Part shown: positions 1-10,411 of the stretch, piece by piece
Layout: every line of letters starts with the position of its first letter
Numbering within the stretch: the stretch's first letter is position 1
Source of the DNA: Anaeromyces robustus
Taxonomy: Eukaryota > Neocallimastigomycota > Neocallimastigomycetes > Neocallimastigales > Neocallimastigaceae
Direction of reading: 5' to 3'
Assembly (NCBI GenBank): GCA_002104895.1
Contig: MCFG01000301.1
Coordinates: 1 to 25,000, forward strand
DNA length: 25,000 nucleotides
Position numbers and translations under genes: made by a program
Notes under the pieces: model-generated
The model's database searches: none
Seen by the model: only the letters and a program-made list of their open reading frames with translations
What the model was told of the DNA's origin: nothing

Positions 1-184
1 AAAAAAAAGTGAATGGATACTTTATTAGTTTCATTATTATTAAATAAATTATTATTATAGAATTATATAATATTAATATATAAATATATAAATATATAAA
101 AAAATTTTTTTTATTTTTATTATTATGGAATGGAATTTTTATAGAATAGTTTATTAGAAAAAAAGAAAAGAACCAAAAACTTGT

Positions 185-293
185 AAGAAACACAAAAAAA
201 TAAAAAAAGAAAATTAGATTTAAATTTTATATTTATAATAAATAAATAATATAAATAATAAAAGTTTTATTATTTTTTTTTTTGTGTTTCTTG
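185..293. repeat. 16-bp perfect inverted repeat, 77-bp spacer
   Basis: AAGAAACACAAAAAAA at 185-200 is the exact reverse complement of TTTTTTTGTGTTTCTT at 278-293. The core AAGAAACACA contains three G/C bases, so this is not only an A/T coincidence. The spacer is A/T-only apart from a few G bases. Confidence 0.65.
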
Positions 294-1774
294 TTTCTTA
301 GAAAAAAGAAAAAAGAAAAAAAAAAAAAGGTTTTATAACATAAAAAAAAAAAGGTTTTTTTTTTTTTTTTTTAATTTTTTAATTTATTATTATTTATTAT
401 TTTTTTATTATTTTTTTATTATTTTTATTTTTCTATTTTTCTATTTTTCTAGATTTATTGATTGATTAATTTTATTTTATTTTATTTTATTTTATTTTAT
501 TTTTTTATTTTTTTTTTTTTTTTTTTTTGATTTAAGCGAAACGAAATTAAAATGAATAAACAAATATATGCAAAAAAAAAAAAAAAAAAAAATCAAAGAT
601 CTTCAAATATAAATATAAATAAATATAAATAAATATAATTATATTATATATATATTGGTATAAAATAATTTTATTTATATTGTTTTATATATCTATATAT
701 ATAATGAAAAAATTAAAAAAAAAAAAAAAGAAAAAAGAAAAATCAACAATAAAGAAAATTATACACAAAAGTAACAAAAAGTGAAAGTACAAAAAAATCC
801 TTCAGAAAAAAAAAAAAATTTTTTTTTATTTATTTATTTACTTGTTATTTATTTATGTATTTACTTATTTATTAATTTATTTAAATTTATTAATTTATTT
901 ATTAATTTATTTATTTATTATTTTGATTTTTTCTTTTTCTTTTTACTATGGATATATTATAATTTTGATGGTTTATTTTTTATTTTTTTTTTTTTTTTAA
1001 TATAATATATAGAAACACTATATATAAAATTTTTTTATATTTTATATTTATTTATTATTTATTTATTTAATTTTATTTATTTATTTATTTATTTATTTAT
1101 AATTATTTATTTAATTATGATTATAATGATATATTTATTATATAAATATTTTAAAATATTTTTTTTTCTTTCTGTTTTTATATAAATATAAATCAATAGA
1201 TTATATATTAATGAAATAATGAATGGAATAAATGAAATGATATATGAAATGAATGAATTAAAATGAATTAAAATGAATTGAATTAATAAAAAAAAAGAAG
1301 TAAAAGGGAAATAATAATAAAATATATATATATATATATATAAAAAAAATATAAAAATATAATAAAAAATAAAAAAAAAAAAAAAATAAAACTAAAAACT
1401 AAAAACCAAAAAAACCAAAAACGAGAAATTATATATATATACATATATATTAATGATTTTAAAGAAAGAAAATAAAAAAAATTAAAAAAAAAAGAGGTAA
1501 TAATTATAATACTTAGTATCATTACTAATTTACTTTTATATATTTTTATATTTTTATATTTTATAATTTTATATTTTTTATATGTTTATTTTTAATTTTT
1601 AAATTTTTTTCTTTTTTTTTTTCGTTTTAATAAAAAATTTTGGAAAATATATAAAGAAGATATATAAAAAAAAAATGATTATATATATAAAAGAATGAAT
1701 TTTAATAGGATTAATAAATGAATAAATGAATGATATGATATATATAAAACATATATTTAATCATAATTATATAT

Positions 1775-1775
<1 letters not shown>

Positions 1776-1828
<53 letters not shown>
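1776..1828. repeat. Homopolymer run of 53 T
   Basis: This is the longest mononucleotide run in the window, flanked by ATATATG on the left and AATATAAA on the right. Its true length in the genome is uncertain because sequencing handles such runs poorly. Confidence 0.85.
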
Positions 1829-1834
<6 letters not shown>

Positions 1835-2061
1835 AAAAAAATAATTAATACTAAAAAATGATATATTAAAAATAATAATAATTATAATTATTATTTTTAT
1901 CTTAATAATAAAATTAATGATAATGATTTTTTTTTTTTTTAGGTTAAATATGGTACAATTTAATAGTTTAAATATAATTTAATAAATAAACTAAAAGAAA
2001 AAAAAAAAGTTATCTTTTATATATATTATTTTTTTTTTAAACTACATAAATTTTCTATAAT

Positions 2062-2369
2062 ATTTTGTTTGTTTGTTCGTTCGTTTTTTTTTTTTTTTGT
2101 TGTTGTTTTTGTGTTTTTTTGTAAATATTAAGTAATGATGTGTAGTTAATTTTTTTTTTTTTTTTTTTTTTTTGTTTTAATTTTAAATGTTTTTACTATT
2201 AAATGATTAAAATGATTAAAATATTTAAATGATATATATAATGCATATAATGCTAATGTTTATTGTATTATTGTGTTTTTTGTTATTTCTTTTTTTTTTT
2301 TTTTTTGATTTATTTAATTAATTTATTTAATTTATTTGCTGTATTATTTTTTTTTTTTTTTTATTTAAT
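2062..2369 (-). terminator. 3' flank of the cyclin gene with candidate AATAAA poly(A) signals
   Basis: Downstream of the TGA, the coding strand is A-rich. AATAAA hexamers (TTTATT on the plus strand) occur at 2331-2336, 2322-2327 and 2309-2314, between two long oligo-A runs; another overlaps 2360-2365 but is very close to the stop. A T/G-rich stretch on the plus strand (about 2062-2116) lies beyond. AATAAA is expected by chance in DNA this AT-rich, so the cleavage site cannot be fixed. Confidence 0.3.
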
Positions 2370-4000
2370 TCAATTTGGAGTAGTAGGTGGAGATAATATT
2401 TTTCTTTCTTCATCTATATCCATTGAATCATTTCTTACAAGTTGTGCAGATGTATTAGCTAATTCATTTTTAACTAAATTTTTAAAAAATGGATCTTTAA
2501 ATATTGTTGTATTTTGTTCTACATAATTAGTAGGATTAATAGTTGTAGTATTTTCTTCTTCATGATTTGGTCGATGTGGATTAAATGAAGCTGGTAAATA
2601 GGCCATCTTTTTATAATCAGTATTAAATGATGTTGCTTTAATATTTGAATCATTTCTACTAATAAAACTTGAATTACTACTATCAATAGAAGAAGTAGTT
2701 ATTGTTGTACTTACAGATCCATTATAATTTATAAATGTATTTGTATTTGTAGAGGTAGTAGAAAGCGTTGAATTTAATTCTGATGATGTAAAACTTTTTG
2801 GTGAAAAAGGTAAACTATTATTACTTAAAATAGAGGGTTGAGTAGAGGTATCTGAATTTGAACGACCTGGAGTAGGTTGTCCTTGACTAGGAAAATATAC
2901 GGATGGTTTTTGATTTTTATTAATATTTTCAGCTTCATGAAGTACTAAACTTGGTATATCGGAATTTTGATTTTTATTTTGACTTTGACTTTGACTTTGA
3001 CTTAAACTACGATGACGACGATTGGATTTATAATTATTAAATGGATAATGAAATTCAGTTTTATTTGTTGTAAAGATTGAATCTAAAAAAGGATTTTCAG
3101 CGTTATTATTATTATTATTATTGGTATTATTATTATTGGTATTATTATTGGTATTGGTATTGGTATTGGTATTCATATTATTTTGGGTATTATTAATATT
3201 ATTATTAATATTAATATTATTATTTAGGTTTGAATATGAATTAGTGGTATTAGTATTGGTAATAGATGACGTGGTACACGGCTGTGGTGGGGGTTTTTGG
3301 GAATTGCGCATGGGAAAAAAATAATTTTGTTGTTGATTTTGTTGAATTTGTGATTGTTGTTTTGATGGTGATAATTGATTATTTAAATTATGACCATAAA
3401 AAGCGTTTGAATAATTGGATTGAGATTGTGATTGAGATTGAGTTTGTGATTGTGATGGTGTAAAATTTAAAGTAGAATTTGATACTTTAGAATCATGAGA
3501 GTCTTGAAACCCCAAATTACTTAATAAAGAAGTTTCAATTTGTTGACCACTAGATCCGTTATAACTTAAATCAATAGCAGGGGATACTTTTGGAGCAAAA
3601 GAATTTAAAGTTTTAGTTTCATTAAATATTTTATTACCAGAATTTGATGATACTGTTGTATTACTTGAAACATGGGTTAAATCAGAAAATATTGAACTAC
3701 GAGCACTTAAATTATCACTATTACTATATTGATATTGATATTGACTTGCATCATTGACACGAGTAATATCTGAATCTTGTGAATAGGCATGTTCATCTTT
3801 CAAATAAGAATATGGTTTTTCATGATTCATACGAATATTTGCAAGGGTAGAAGTTAATGATGATTCCTTTTTATTATTATATTGATTAGATTCATTTGTC
3901 ATATTTATATCATTATTTTGATTAAATCCTCCATTTGACATTGTAAACATAGGTTGATTTAATTTTACTGTATGACTTCTTCCTACAGATAATCCATTTA

Positions 4001-4052
<52 letters not shown>

Positions 4053-4167
4053 GTTAATAGTGTTATTATTATTAGTATTATTATTTGAAGGTGAAGTATA
4101 TTGGGTATTTTCTATTATGCTTTCATTATTATAAATATTGGCTGGTGATTGGTATACTTCAAATGTA

Positions 4168-4228
<61 letters not shown>

Positions 4229-4913
4229 TAGATGAAGAAGTACTTTTATTTACCATATTTGTTAAATCCATTTTTCCTGTATTATTAAATAATAGTGATG
4301 ATTGTCCAATTTTTTGGTATGATGGTAAACTTAAAGGACGAGAATTTAATAAATTGAAATGATTCATTTTATTTGGTTTTGTACTTGTATTATTATTATT
4401 ATTATTAGGACTATGACTATGACTTGTACTAGCGATAGCATTTTTATTACTGGATTCTTTAATATCTATTAATTTAAATGAACTACCACCATTTGGACTG
4501 GTTAATTTACAACTTGCATTATTATTTATAACATTTAAAAGTGATGTGGTACTTGCATTACTTAATATTGAAGTACCTGATATATTATTAGATTTATTAA
4601 ATGGAAAGTTATTACTTAATATATTATCAATGGAGAAATGATTATTATTAAAACGATGTTTATATAAACTACGACGTGGTGAAGTAGTATTTAAATGATT
4701 ATAAAGTGAGCGATGAAAGGAACTTGAACTTGAATTGGAATTTGAAGAACCTTGAGCTACTTTATTTGGAGTTGAAGAGGTTATAGATAAAGATGGTATG
4801 GTACTTTGACTAGTAACAGTAGATATATTATGGGTATTAACTGTACTAAGTATAGAAGATGAGGAAATAGATGTTGATGTTGATGTTGATGAAGGAGATA
4901 TTATAAGTTTATT

Positions 4914-4945
<32 letters not shown>

Positions 4946-5905
4946 CTTTTGATTTTTGTGAAATTTTAAGATTTGGTGATAAAGGTTTTGAATAATTAGT
5001 TGGCATTGGTCCTGCAAATTTATAGGCACTATGACCAAATAAATTATAGGCTAATTTTTTAACTTGACGTGTCCAATTTACAAAATTTCTAGTTGGTTCT
5101 ACATAAAGCCAATATTTCATAGTAACTAAAACATCTCTCTTCCAACAATTTATATTTTGTACAGTAACACCCCCTGAACATTTATTAGCCCACCATCTAG
5201 AATTATGAGGACAATCAAGAAGATATACTTCTGCTAAAAGTAAACAAGGTATAACCATATGTGTCATACTTGGAAAAACACTTCCTGGACTTCCTGGTAA
5301 TGGTAATTTATATTTACGGCAATATTTTAAATAACGATTACAGTAAATTAAGGTTAAAACCAATTCTGAAAGGTCTACCTTTACTTTACCAATTAACTAA
5401 TAATTTTTATTATTATCATTATTATTATTTGATGATTAAAAATAAACAATAAAAATAGATATTAGATTTATTTATTTATTTATTTATTTTTATTTATTTA
5501 TTATTACGATTATTAAAAAGATAAAAATAAACAATAAACAATAAAAATAAGATATTGAATTTTTTATTTATTATTGTTTTTTTTTTTTTTTTTTTTTTTT
5601 TGCTTTTATTATTTTTTTTTCCTTACCTTTTGTGTAAAGCGTACTTCAACTTTTTCTTTTGAATTTCTAAACTTTTTATCTGGAAGATGACTTTTTATAA
5701 TATCATTTAGTGAAAATGCAAATACAATAGCACTTTTTACACATGGTTCATCTATGGATGAATTAGATAAAAAAGTTGATGAAGTGGAAGTAGAAGTGGA
5801 AGTAGAAGTAGAAGTGGAAGGTCTTCTTATAGCATTGGAATGAATTAGATGACTTGAAGTCATCATCGCTGAAGTTATTGGTGTTGATTTTATTCCTGTT
5901 TGCAT
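2370..5905 (-). CDS. PHO85-type (PCL-like) cyclin with a very long Asn/Ser/Gln-rich tail; two exons (5905-5627 and 5396-2370)
   Basis: Likely regulatory subunit of a Pho85/CDK5-like kinase, acting in nucleus or cytoplasm. Exon 1 gives 93 residues and exon 2 gives 1,008, for 1,101 in total, ending in TGA. The start is the ATG at 5905-5903; an in-frame TAA lies two codons upstream, so no longer N-terminus fits. Residues 31-43 are an alternating Ser/Thr stretch. The cyclin box runs from about 55 to 207: LTLIYCNRYL (107-116), LPLPGSPGS, THMVIPCLLLAEVYLLD (to 154), RWWANK (160-165), then a KRDVLVTMKYWLYV helix and a VNW end. This order matches the PCL/Pho80 cyclin pattern. Residues 210-1101 are low complexity: an Asn8 run near 245, Asn10-Ser-Asn9 at 484-503, Asn18 at 541-558, Ser-Gln repeats near 740 and 891, and Asn/Thr-rich 834-860. 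Yeast relatives are roughly 230-450 residues, so the tail is exceptional. Full CDK-consensus sites lie at S332, S769 and T935. The tail stays open with no stop, so it is probably translated. The family call is firm; the subfamily (PCL1/2, CLG1 or other) is not. Confidence 0.88.
4002..4052. repeat. (ATT)17 trinucleotide tract coding for Asn
   Basis: Seventeen uninterrupted ATT units on the plus strand are read as AAT on the coding strand. With one AAC before them they give 18 consecutive Asn residues (541-558) of the cyclin tail. Confidence 0.9.
4167..4226. repeat. (ATT)9-ACT-(ATT)10 coding tract
   Basis: Read on the coding strand this is ten AAT, one AGT, then nine AAT: Asn10-Ser-Asn9 at residues 484-503. 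The single AGT looks like one base change inside an expanded AAT tract. Confidence 0.9.
5397..5626 (-). other. Spliceosomal intron of the cyclin gene, 230 bp, phase 0
   Basis: Read on the minus strand, exon 1 ends ...ACACAAAAG and the intron opens GTAAGG and closes ATTATTAG. Both junctions fall between codons, so Lys93 is followed by Leu94. Joining restores a continuous cyclin-box sequence (FTQK-LIGKVKVDLSELVLTL) that fits the family; without splicing, exon 1 stops five codons after the junction. The intron is almost pure A/T and contains a (TTTA)n tract and an imperfect internal duplication. A second AG, 18 bases further into the exon, is also in frame (see findings). Confidence 0.87.
5627..5905 (-). 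other. Exon 1 coding part of the cyclin gene
   Basis: It encodes residues 1-93: a Ser/Thr-rich leader, a (Ser-Thr)n run made from a six-base AGT/ACT-type microsatellite at about 5779-5820, and then the first helices of the cyclin box (DEPCVKSAIVFAFSLNDII through VRFTQK). Base composition is clearly less AT-rich than the spacer on either side. Confidence 0.85.
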
Positions 5906-6345
5906 TTTTTATATTGTTTTTTTTTTATAATTGTTTTTTTTTTTTTTTTTTTTTTAAAAAAAAAATGGTTTTAAAATATATAGTACAAATATTTATTTAA
6001 AAATATTTTTTCTTTTTTTCTTTAATCTTTTTACTGTTATTATTGTTTTGTTATTGAAAATATAATAAAATGGATATAAATTATTATTTGTTCGCATGTA
6101 AAATTGTACCGATAATTATTTTTGTTTTTTCTTTTTTCTTTGTATATATAAAAAAAAAAGATAATTGATGATTATGAATAAATACAAAATTTGTTATCAA
6201 AAAATAATTTATTTATTTTTTGTTATATAATGTTTTTCTATTTTCTTTTTTTGTTTTTTGTTTTTTTTTTGTTTGTTTGTTTGTTTTGTTTTTTGTTTTT
6301 TTTTTGTGTGTGTGTGTGTGTTTTTGTTTTGTTTTTGTTTTGACT
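5906..6345 (-). promoter_or_regulatory. 5' flank / presumed promoter and 5' UTR of the cyclin gene
   Basis: A T22-A10 tract (5934-5965, plus strand) sits about 30 bases upstream of the ATG. The bases just before the ATG are A-rich on the coding strand. Further out (about 6246-6342) the plus strand is built of T and G, including (TG)8 at 6305-6320 and GTTT repeats, so the coding strand is CA-rich. Poly(dA:dT) tracts are known to exclude nucleosomes in fungal promoters; that this is the promoter is inferred from position. No start site can be assigned. Confidence 0.4.
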
Positions 6346-8031
6346 GTTTTAATTTTCAGATATGTCTTTTGAAGTTATTACTATTAAATAACTACTATTA
6401 TAATTCATATTATTTTTTGTTATTAAAAAAATAAATAAAAAAAAAATTATGCGTTTTTCTGTTTAAATGGTATATATATATATATATTTTTTAAAAAAGT
6501 TTCTTTCACAAAACAATAATAAAATCTATTTTATTTTTATAAAAATATATAAAATATTGTTGGTTAGATATTGATTAGTATAAGAATAAAAATAAATAAT
6601 ATAAGAATAAAAAAAAAAATTGTAAATATTTTATGTAATAATAACAATAAAAGGAATATATATATATTGAAATGTTTCAATTTTATTATTTCATTTTATA
6701 TTCATTATTGAATTATTTTAGTTATTTTATATTTGTATTTTTAAAAAAATATTATATTGTATTGATAAATAGTAATATTAAAAATATTTTGTTGTTTATA
6801 GTAAATATTTTAATTTTATTATTTGTTATTAAAAACAATCTATTTGAACTAATTCATATATGTTACTTTATTTTAAAAAAAAAATAATGTAGAAAAAATT
6901 AAAAGTTGTTTTTTTTTTTTTTTTTTTTATTTTTTTATTTTGTAATATTAACCTATGCTTATTATTGGTATGCTTGTTTTAGAATAGTTTAAAATATAGT
7001 TTATTTTTATTTTTTTCCTTTATATAGTTGATATTAACAACAAAAAAAAAAAAAAATAGCAAAAACATTAAATAGAAAACAAAAAGAAAAAAATATTTAT
7101 TAATAAGTTATAATGCAAAATGTAAATTTTCTTTTCTTTTTTTTAATAAAGTAAAGAAAAGAAAAGAAAAGAAAAGAAAAAACATAAAATAAAATTATAT
7201 ATATAAAAACATTTAAAATAAAAATGAAATAATTTAAAAACAATTTATTGTATTAAAAAATAGTCTAAATAATAAGAATAAAAATAAGCTTTTTTTTGTT
7301 GTTGTTGTTATTATTATTGTTGTTGCATTTGCCTTTATATATTATAAATATAACATATATATTTTTTTTAAACTTTTAATAAAATGAAATTTTATTGATA
7401 ACAATAATAAAAAGTTGATATATTTTATTTATTTTATTTCAAATAAAACACTTTTTTTTTATTCCTTCTTAGAAAATATTAAAAATAAGTATTATTTATG
7501 TTATTAACAAAAAAAAAGAAAAAAAACTTGATAAATATTTATTAAAATAGAGGATAGTTTACTTTTTTTTTATTTTTCCAAATTGTTCAATAATATAAAG
7601 TTTCTTTTCAAATATATATAAAAAAAAAAAACTATTAATATTGTTTAATATTTAAATATTGTTTTTCTCTTTTTTCTCAAAAAAAAAAAAAAAAGATTTG
7701 ATGTTATTTTTTTTATTATTATTATTGTGTATAATCTTTTTTTTTTAGTTTTATTAATCTTAAATTATATATTGTGATTGATTTAAAACATAATGTATTA
7801 AAGAAAAATAATAATAAAAAAAAAAATGAAACAAAAAAAAAAAATTTTTTTTTTTATTTTTAGAGAAAAGTATTTCAATAAATATAAAAAAAATTTTAAT
7901 AATAAGAAATAAAAAATATTATAAATTATTTATTAAAATATTTTTTTAATATATATTATTTTTTTTAATATTTTTTTTTAATATTTTAATATTTTAATAT
8001 TTTTTAATATTTTTTAATATTTTAATAATTC

Positions 8032-8062
<31 letters not shown>

Positions 8063-8645
8063 TTTAAATAAATACAAAAAAAAAAAATTTTTAGAATGAT
8101 TTTTTTTATTCTATTTTTTTTTTTTTTTTTATTTTATTTATTCTATTTTTTATTCTATTTTATTTTTATTTTTTTTTTTTATTTATTTATTAATTATTAT
8201 TTATTATTTATTTTATATTTATTTTATATTTATTTTATTATTTATTAATTATTATTAAATTTTAATATATTATATATATAAGTATATTACCAATATAATT
8301 CTAGATATATAATATTGTATTGTTATTATATAAAAAAAGTTTTTCAAAAATGTTTTATTCTATACTATTTTATTATATTTAATTCTTATTTTATTCTATT
8401 CAACTAAATTTATTAATCATTGGCATAATAATAGATTTTAATATTTATATATTAATAATATATTATAATATACTTTAATATATATTATTAATATATTGAA
8501 ATATATTATTTAATGGTTAAAAAATTTATTAGAAATCATTTTATTTGTTATATAAACTAAAAAAAAAAAAAAACCCATTAAATAATTATATATTAATTAT
8601 TAATTTTACTTTTTACTTTCTATTATAACAATAATAAAAACTTAA

Positions 8646-8669
8646 TAGGAATAATATTTATTATTCCTA
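8646..8669. repeat. Perfect 10-bp hairpin with 4-base loop
   Basis: TAGGAATAAT (8646-8655) pairs exactly with ATTATTCCTA (8660-8669) around loop ATTT. It includes two adjacent G:C pairs, rare in this spacer. No gene is close enough to suggest a role. Confidence 0.5.
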
Positions 8670-9201
8670 ACAAATGAATTATCATTATCATGTCTAAATA
8701 ATTATTATAATTATATAATATATATAAAATAAAAAAAAGCAAATTCTTTAATTAATTATAAAATTATAAATTTATTAAATAAAAAAATAATTTATTTAAT
8801 TTTATTTTATTTATGTATTTATTTAATAATATTCTTTAATTAGTTTATAAATAGAATTTATTTAATATAAAATTTATTTAATTATTAATTATTTATTCAT
8901 TGACTTAATTTTTTTAAAAATATATAATAATTAATAATTATAAAAATTATCGATGATAGTTAAACTTTTTCTATTATTTGTAAATTATTAAAAAAAGTCA
9001 TCATTTACAATGGTATTGACAATATATTAAAATATATATTATAATATATTACTTACATATATAATAATATATTGTTTAAATTAATATAATAAATAAAATT
9101 AAAATAAAAAAAATTCTTAAACTTTTTTTTTTTTATTTTTATTTTTTACTTAGTTTATTATAATTATAATTATAATATGACATAATATTATTAAATTATT
9201 A

Positions 9202-9241
<40 letters not shown>

Positions 9242-9675
9242 TTTTTTTACTCTAAAATTTTTTTTAATATTATTTACAAATTAAAAAAAATAAAAAAAAA
9301 TAGAAGATTCATAGAATTCTATTTTTTTATTTTTGAAATAATATAAAAGTATAATATATTATTAATATTAATTTAATATATATTAAATTTAATTATTCTA
9401 ATATTAATTATAATACGTTAATTTATTTATAGTATATTCAAAAATAAATCATCAATTATATTAAAATTTCAATTGTATTTATAAATGTATTGAATTAATT
9501 TTAATAGTCTATTTACAATAGAATCATATAAAACATTATAATACAATATATTACATTCTTTTATTATCTATATATTATTTTTAAAACAAATTTGTTTATT
9601 TATTGAATCCTTTTTTATTCAACAACCAATTTAATAAAATAAAAGGTTTTCATTAGTTTTTTCATGATTAATTAT

Positions 9676-9694
9676 AGCTTTATATTATAAAGCT
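9676..9694. repeat. 8-bp hairpin with 3-base loop
   Basis: AGCTTTAT (9676-9683) pairs exactly with ATAAAGCT (9687-9694). It is short and could arise by chance. Confidence 0.35.
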
Positions 9695-10095
9695 TAATAT
9701 TATTATTATCTATAATATAATATATTATAATATATAATCTATAATATATTATATATATAATCTATAATCTATATTATATATTAGAGATTAATTTACCATT
9801 TTTAATTTATTTATCTACTTTTTATTTATTTATTTATTTATTTATTCATCAAGTCATTGGTATATTTTATTTCAATTATTTATTTAATTCTTTAATGATT
9901 TATTCATTTATTTATATTAGGATTTATGATTTATAAAGTATTATTTAATAATTAATTATTAATGATTATTTAATGATTATATATATTATCATGTGATATT
10001 CACTTGAATATATATAATTTACTTCCATTTATTTATTTATTAATTAATATTTATTTATTTATTTATTTATTTATTTATCTACTTTTTATTTATTC

Positions 10096-10267
10096 ATTAT
10101 TGTTATGTATATGTTGTATGTGGTGTATGGTATATGGTAGTGTGAGTGTGAGTGTGTGTGTGAGATGTGAGAGTGTATGTGTGTAATTGTAATGTTTAAT
10201 AATATAATAATAAAAAAAAAAATAATATTTTGGAAAAAAAGATTTTGTGTTTTTTTTTTTTAAAGTT
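10096..10267 (+). repeat. C-free, G-rich tract with GTGTG/GTGAG repeats
   Basis: No C occurs on the plus strand between 10096 and 10267, while 10101-10200 alone holds about 35 G. The sequence is irregular TGT, TGG, GTGAG and GTGTG units, densest at 10130-10185. This makes it the most G-rich non-coding block of the window. It is not a TTAGGG array. The short open frame across it (10004-10186) is low complexity and not a gene. Confidence 0.7.
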
Positions 10268-10411
10268 CATTTATTTATTTATTATTTAATACTTAATAAT
10301 ATAATTATTTATAATAATAATATATGGTTTAATATAATAAAATAAACTATAAATTATTTATTAAAATCAACTGTTATTATATATTATATTTAAACATTTT
10401 TAGAAATTCTA

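Larger units (their letters stand above)
1..2061. other. AT-rich spacer without a detectable gene
   Basis: Nearly all A and T, with oligo-A/T runs, TTTAT and TTTA repeats (around 470-500, 830-930 and 1050-1100), an (AT)n stretch near 1323-1342 and GAAT-type repeats at 1219-1285. The open frames here (e.g. 781-1005 and 1283-1522 on the minus strand) translate to Phe/Leu/Ile/Tyr low complexity and are not genes. Confidence 0.75.
6346..10095. other. AT-rich spacer without a detectable gene
   Basis: No open frame here has the composition of the cyclin exons. The 6672-6887 frame is Ile/Leu/Phe low complexity. The stretch holds GAAAA/TTTTC repeats near 7152-7180, AATATTTT repeats at about 7960-8034, an (ATT)n run at 9201-9239, and two small hairpins listed separately. 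Some 60-base stretches, such as 8221-8280, contain no G or C at all. Confidence 0.75.

Noticed and set aside
781-1005. 74-residue open frame with many Phe/Leu/Ile/Tyr
   Set aside because: It is read from T-runs and TTTA repeats and begins with GTG rather than ATG. There is no domain and no rise in G/C.
1283-1522. 79-residue minus-strand frame resembling a membrane protein
   Set aside because: The hydrophobicity is a by-product of A/T-only codons (Phe, Ile, Tyr, Leu), including an (AT)n stretch.
1925-1960. Intron-acceptor-like T-run + AG (also near 10700, 16395 and 24779)
   Set aside because: T-run followed by AG is very common in this DNA, and none is followed by a coding-like exon.
2263-2526. 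87-residue plus-strand frame
   Set aside because: Antisense to the end of the cyclin exon 2 and its 3' flank; the mixed part mirrors real coding sequence on the other strand.
3121-4362. Plus-strand frames inside the cyclin exon, rich in Leu/Val/Ile
   Set aside because: They are shadows of AAT and other repeat codons of the minus-strand cyclin gene.
6672-6887. 71-residue frame starting MFQFYYFILYSLLNYF
   Set aside because: It begins with ATG and is less repetitive than others, but its composition equals the spacer and it has no recognisable family; a tiny gene cannot be fully excluded.
10096-10200. Telomere-like repeat
   Set aside because: No GGG runs and no constant unit; irregular GT microsatellite is the simpler reading.
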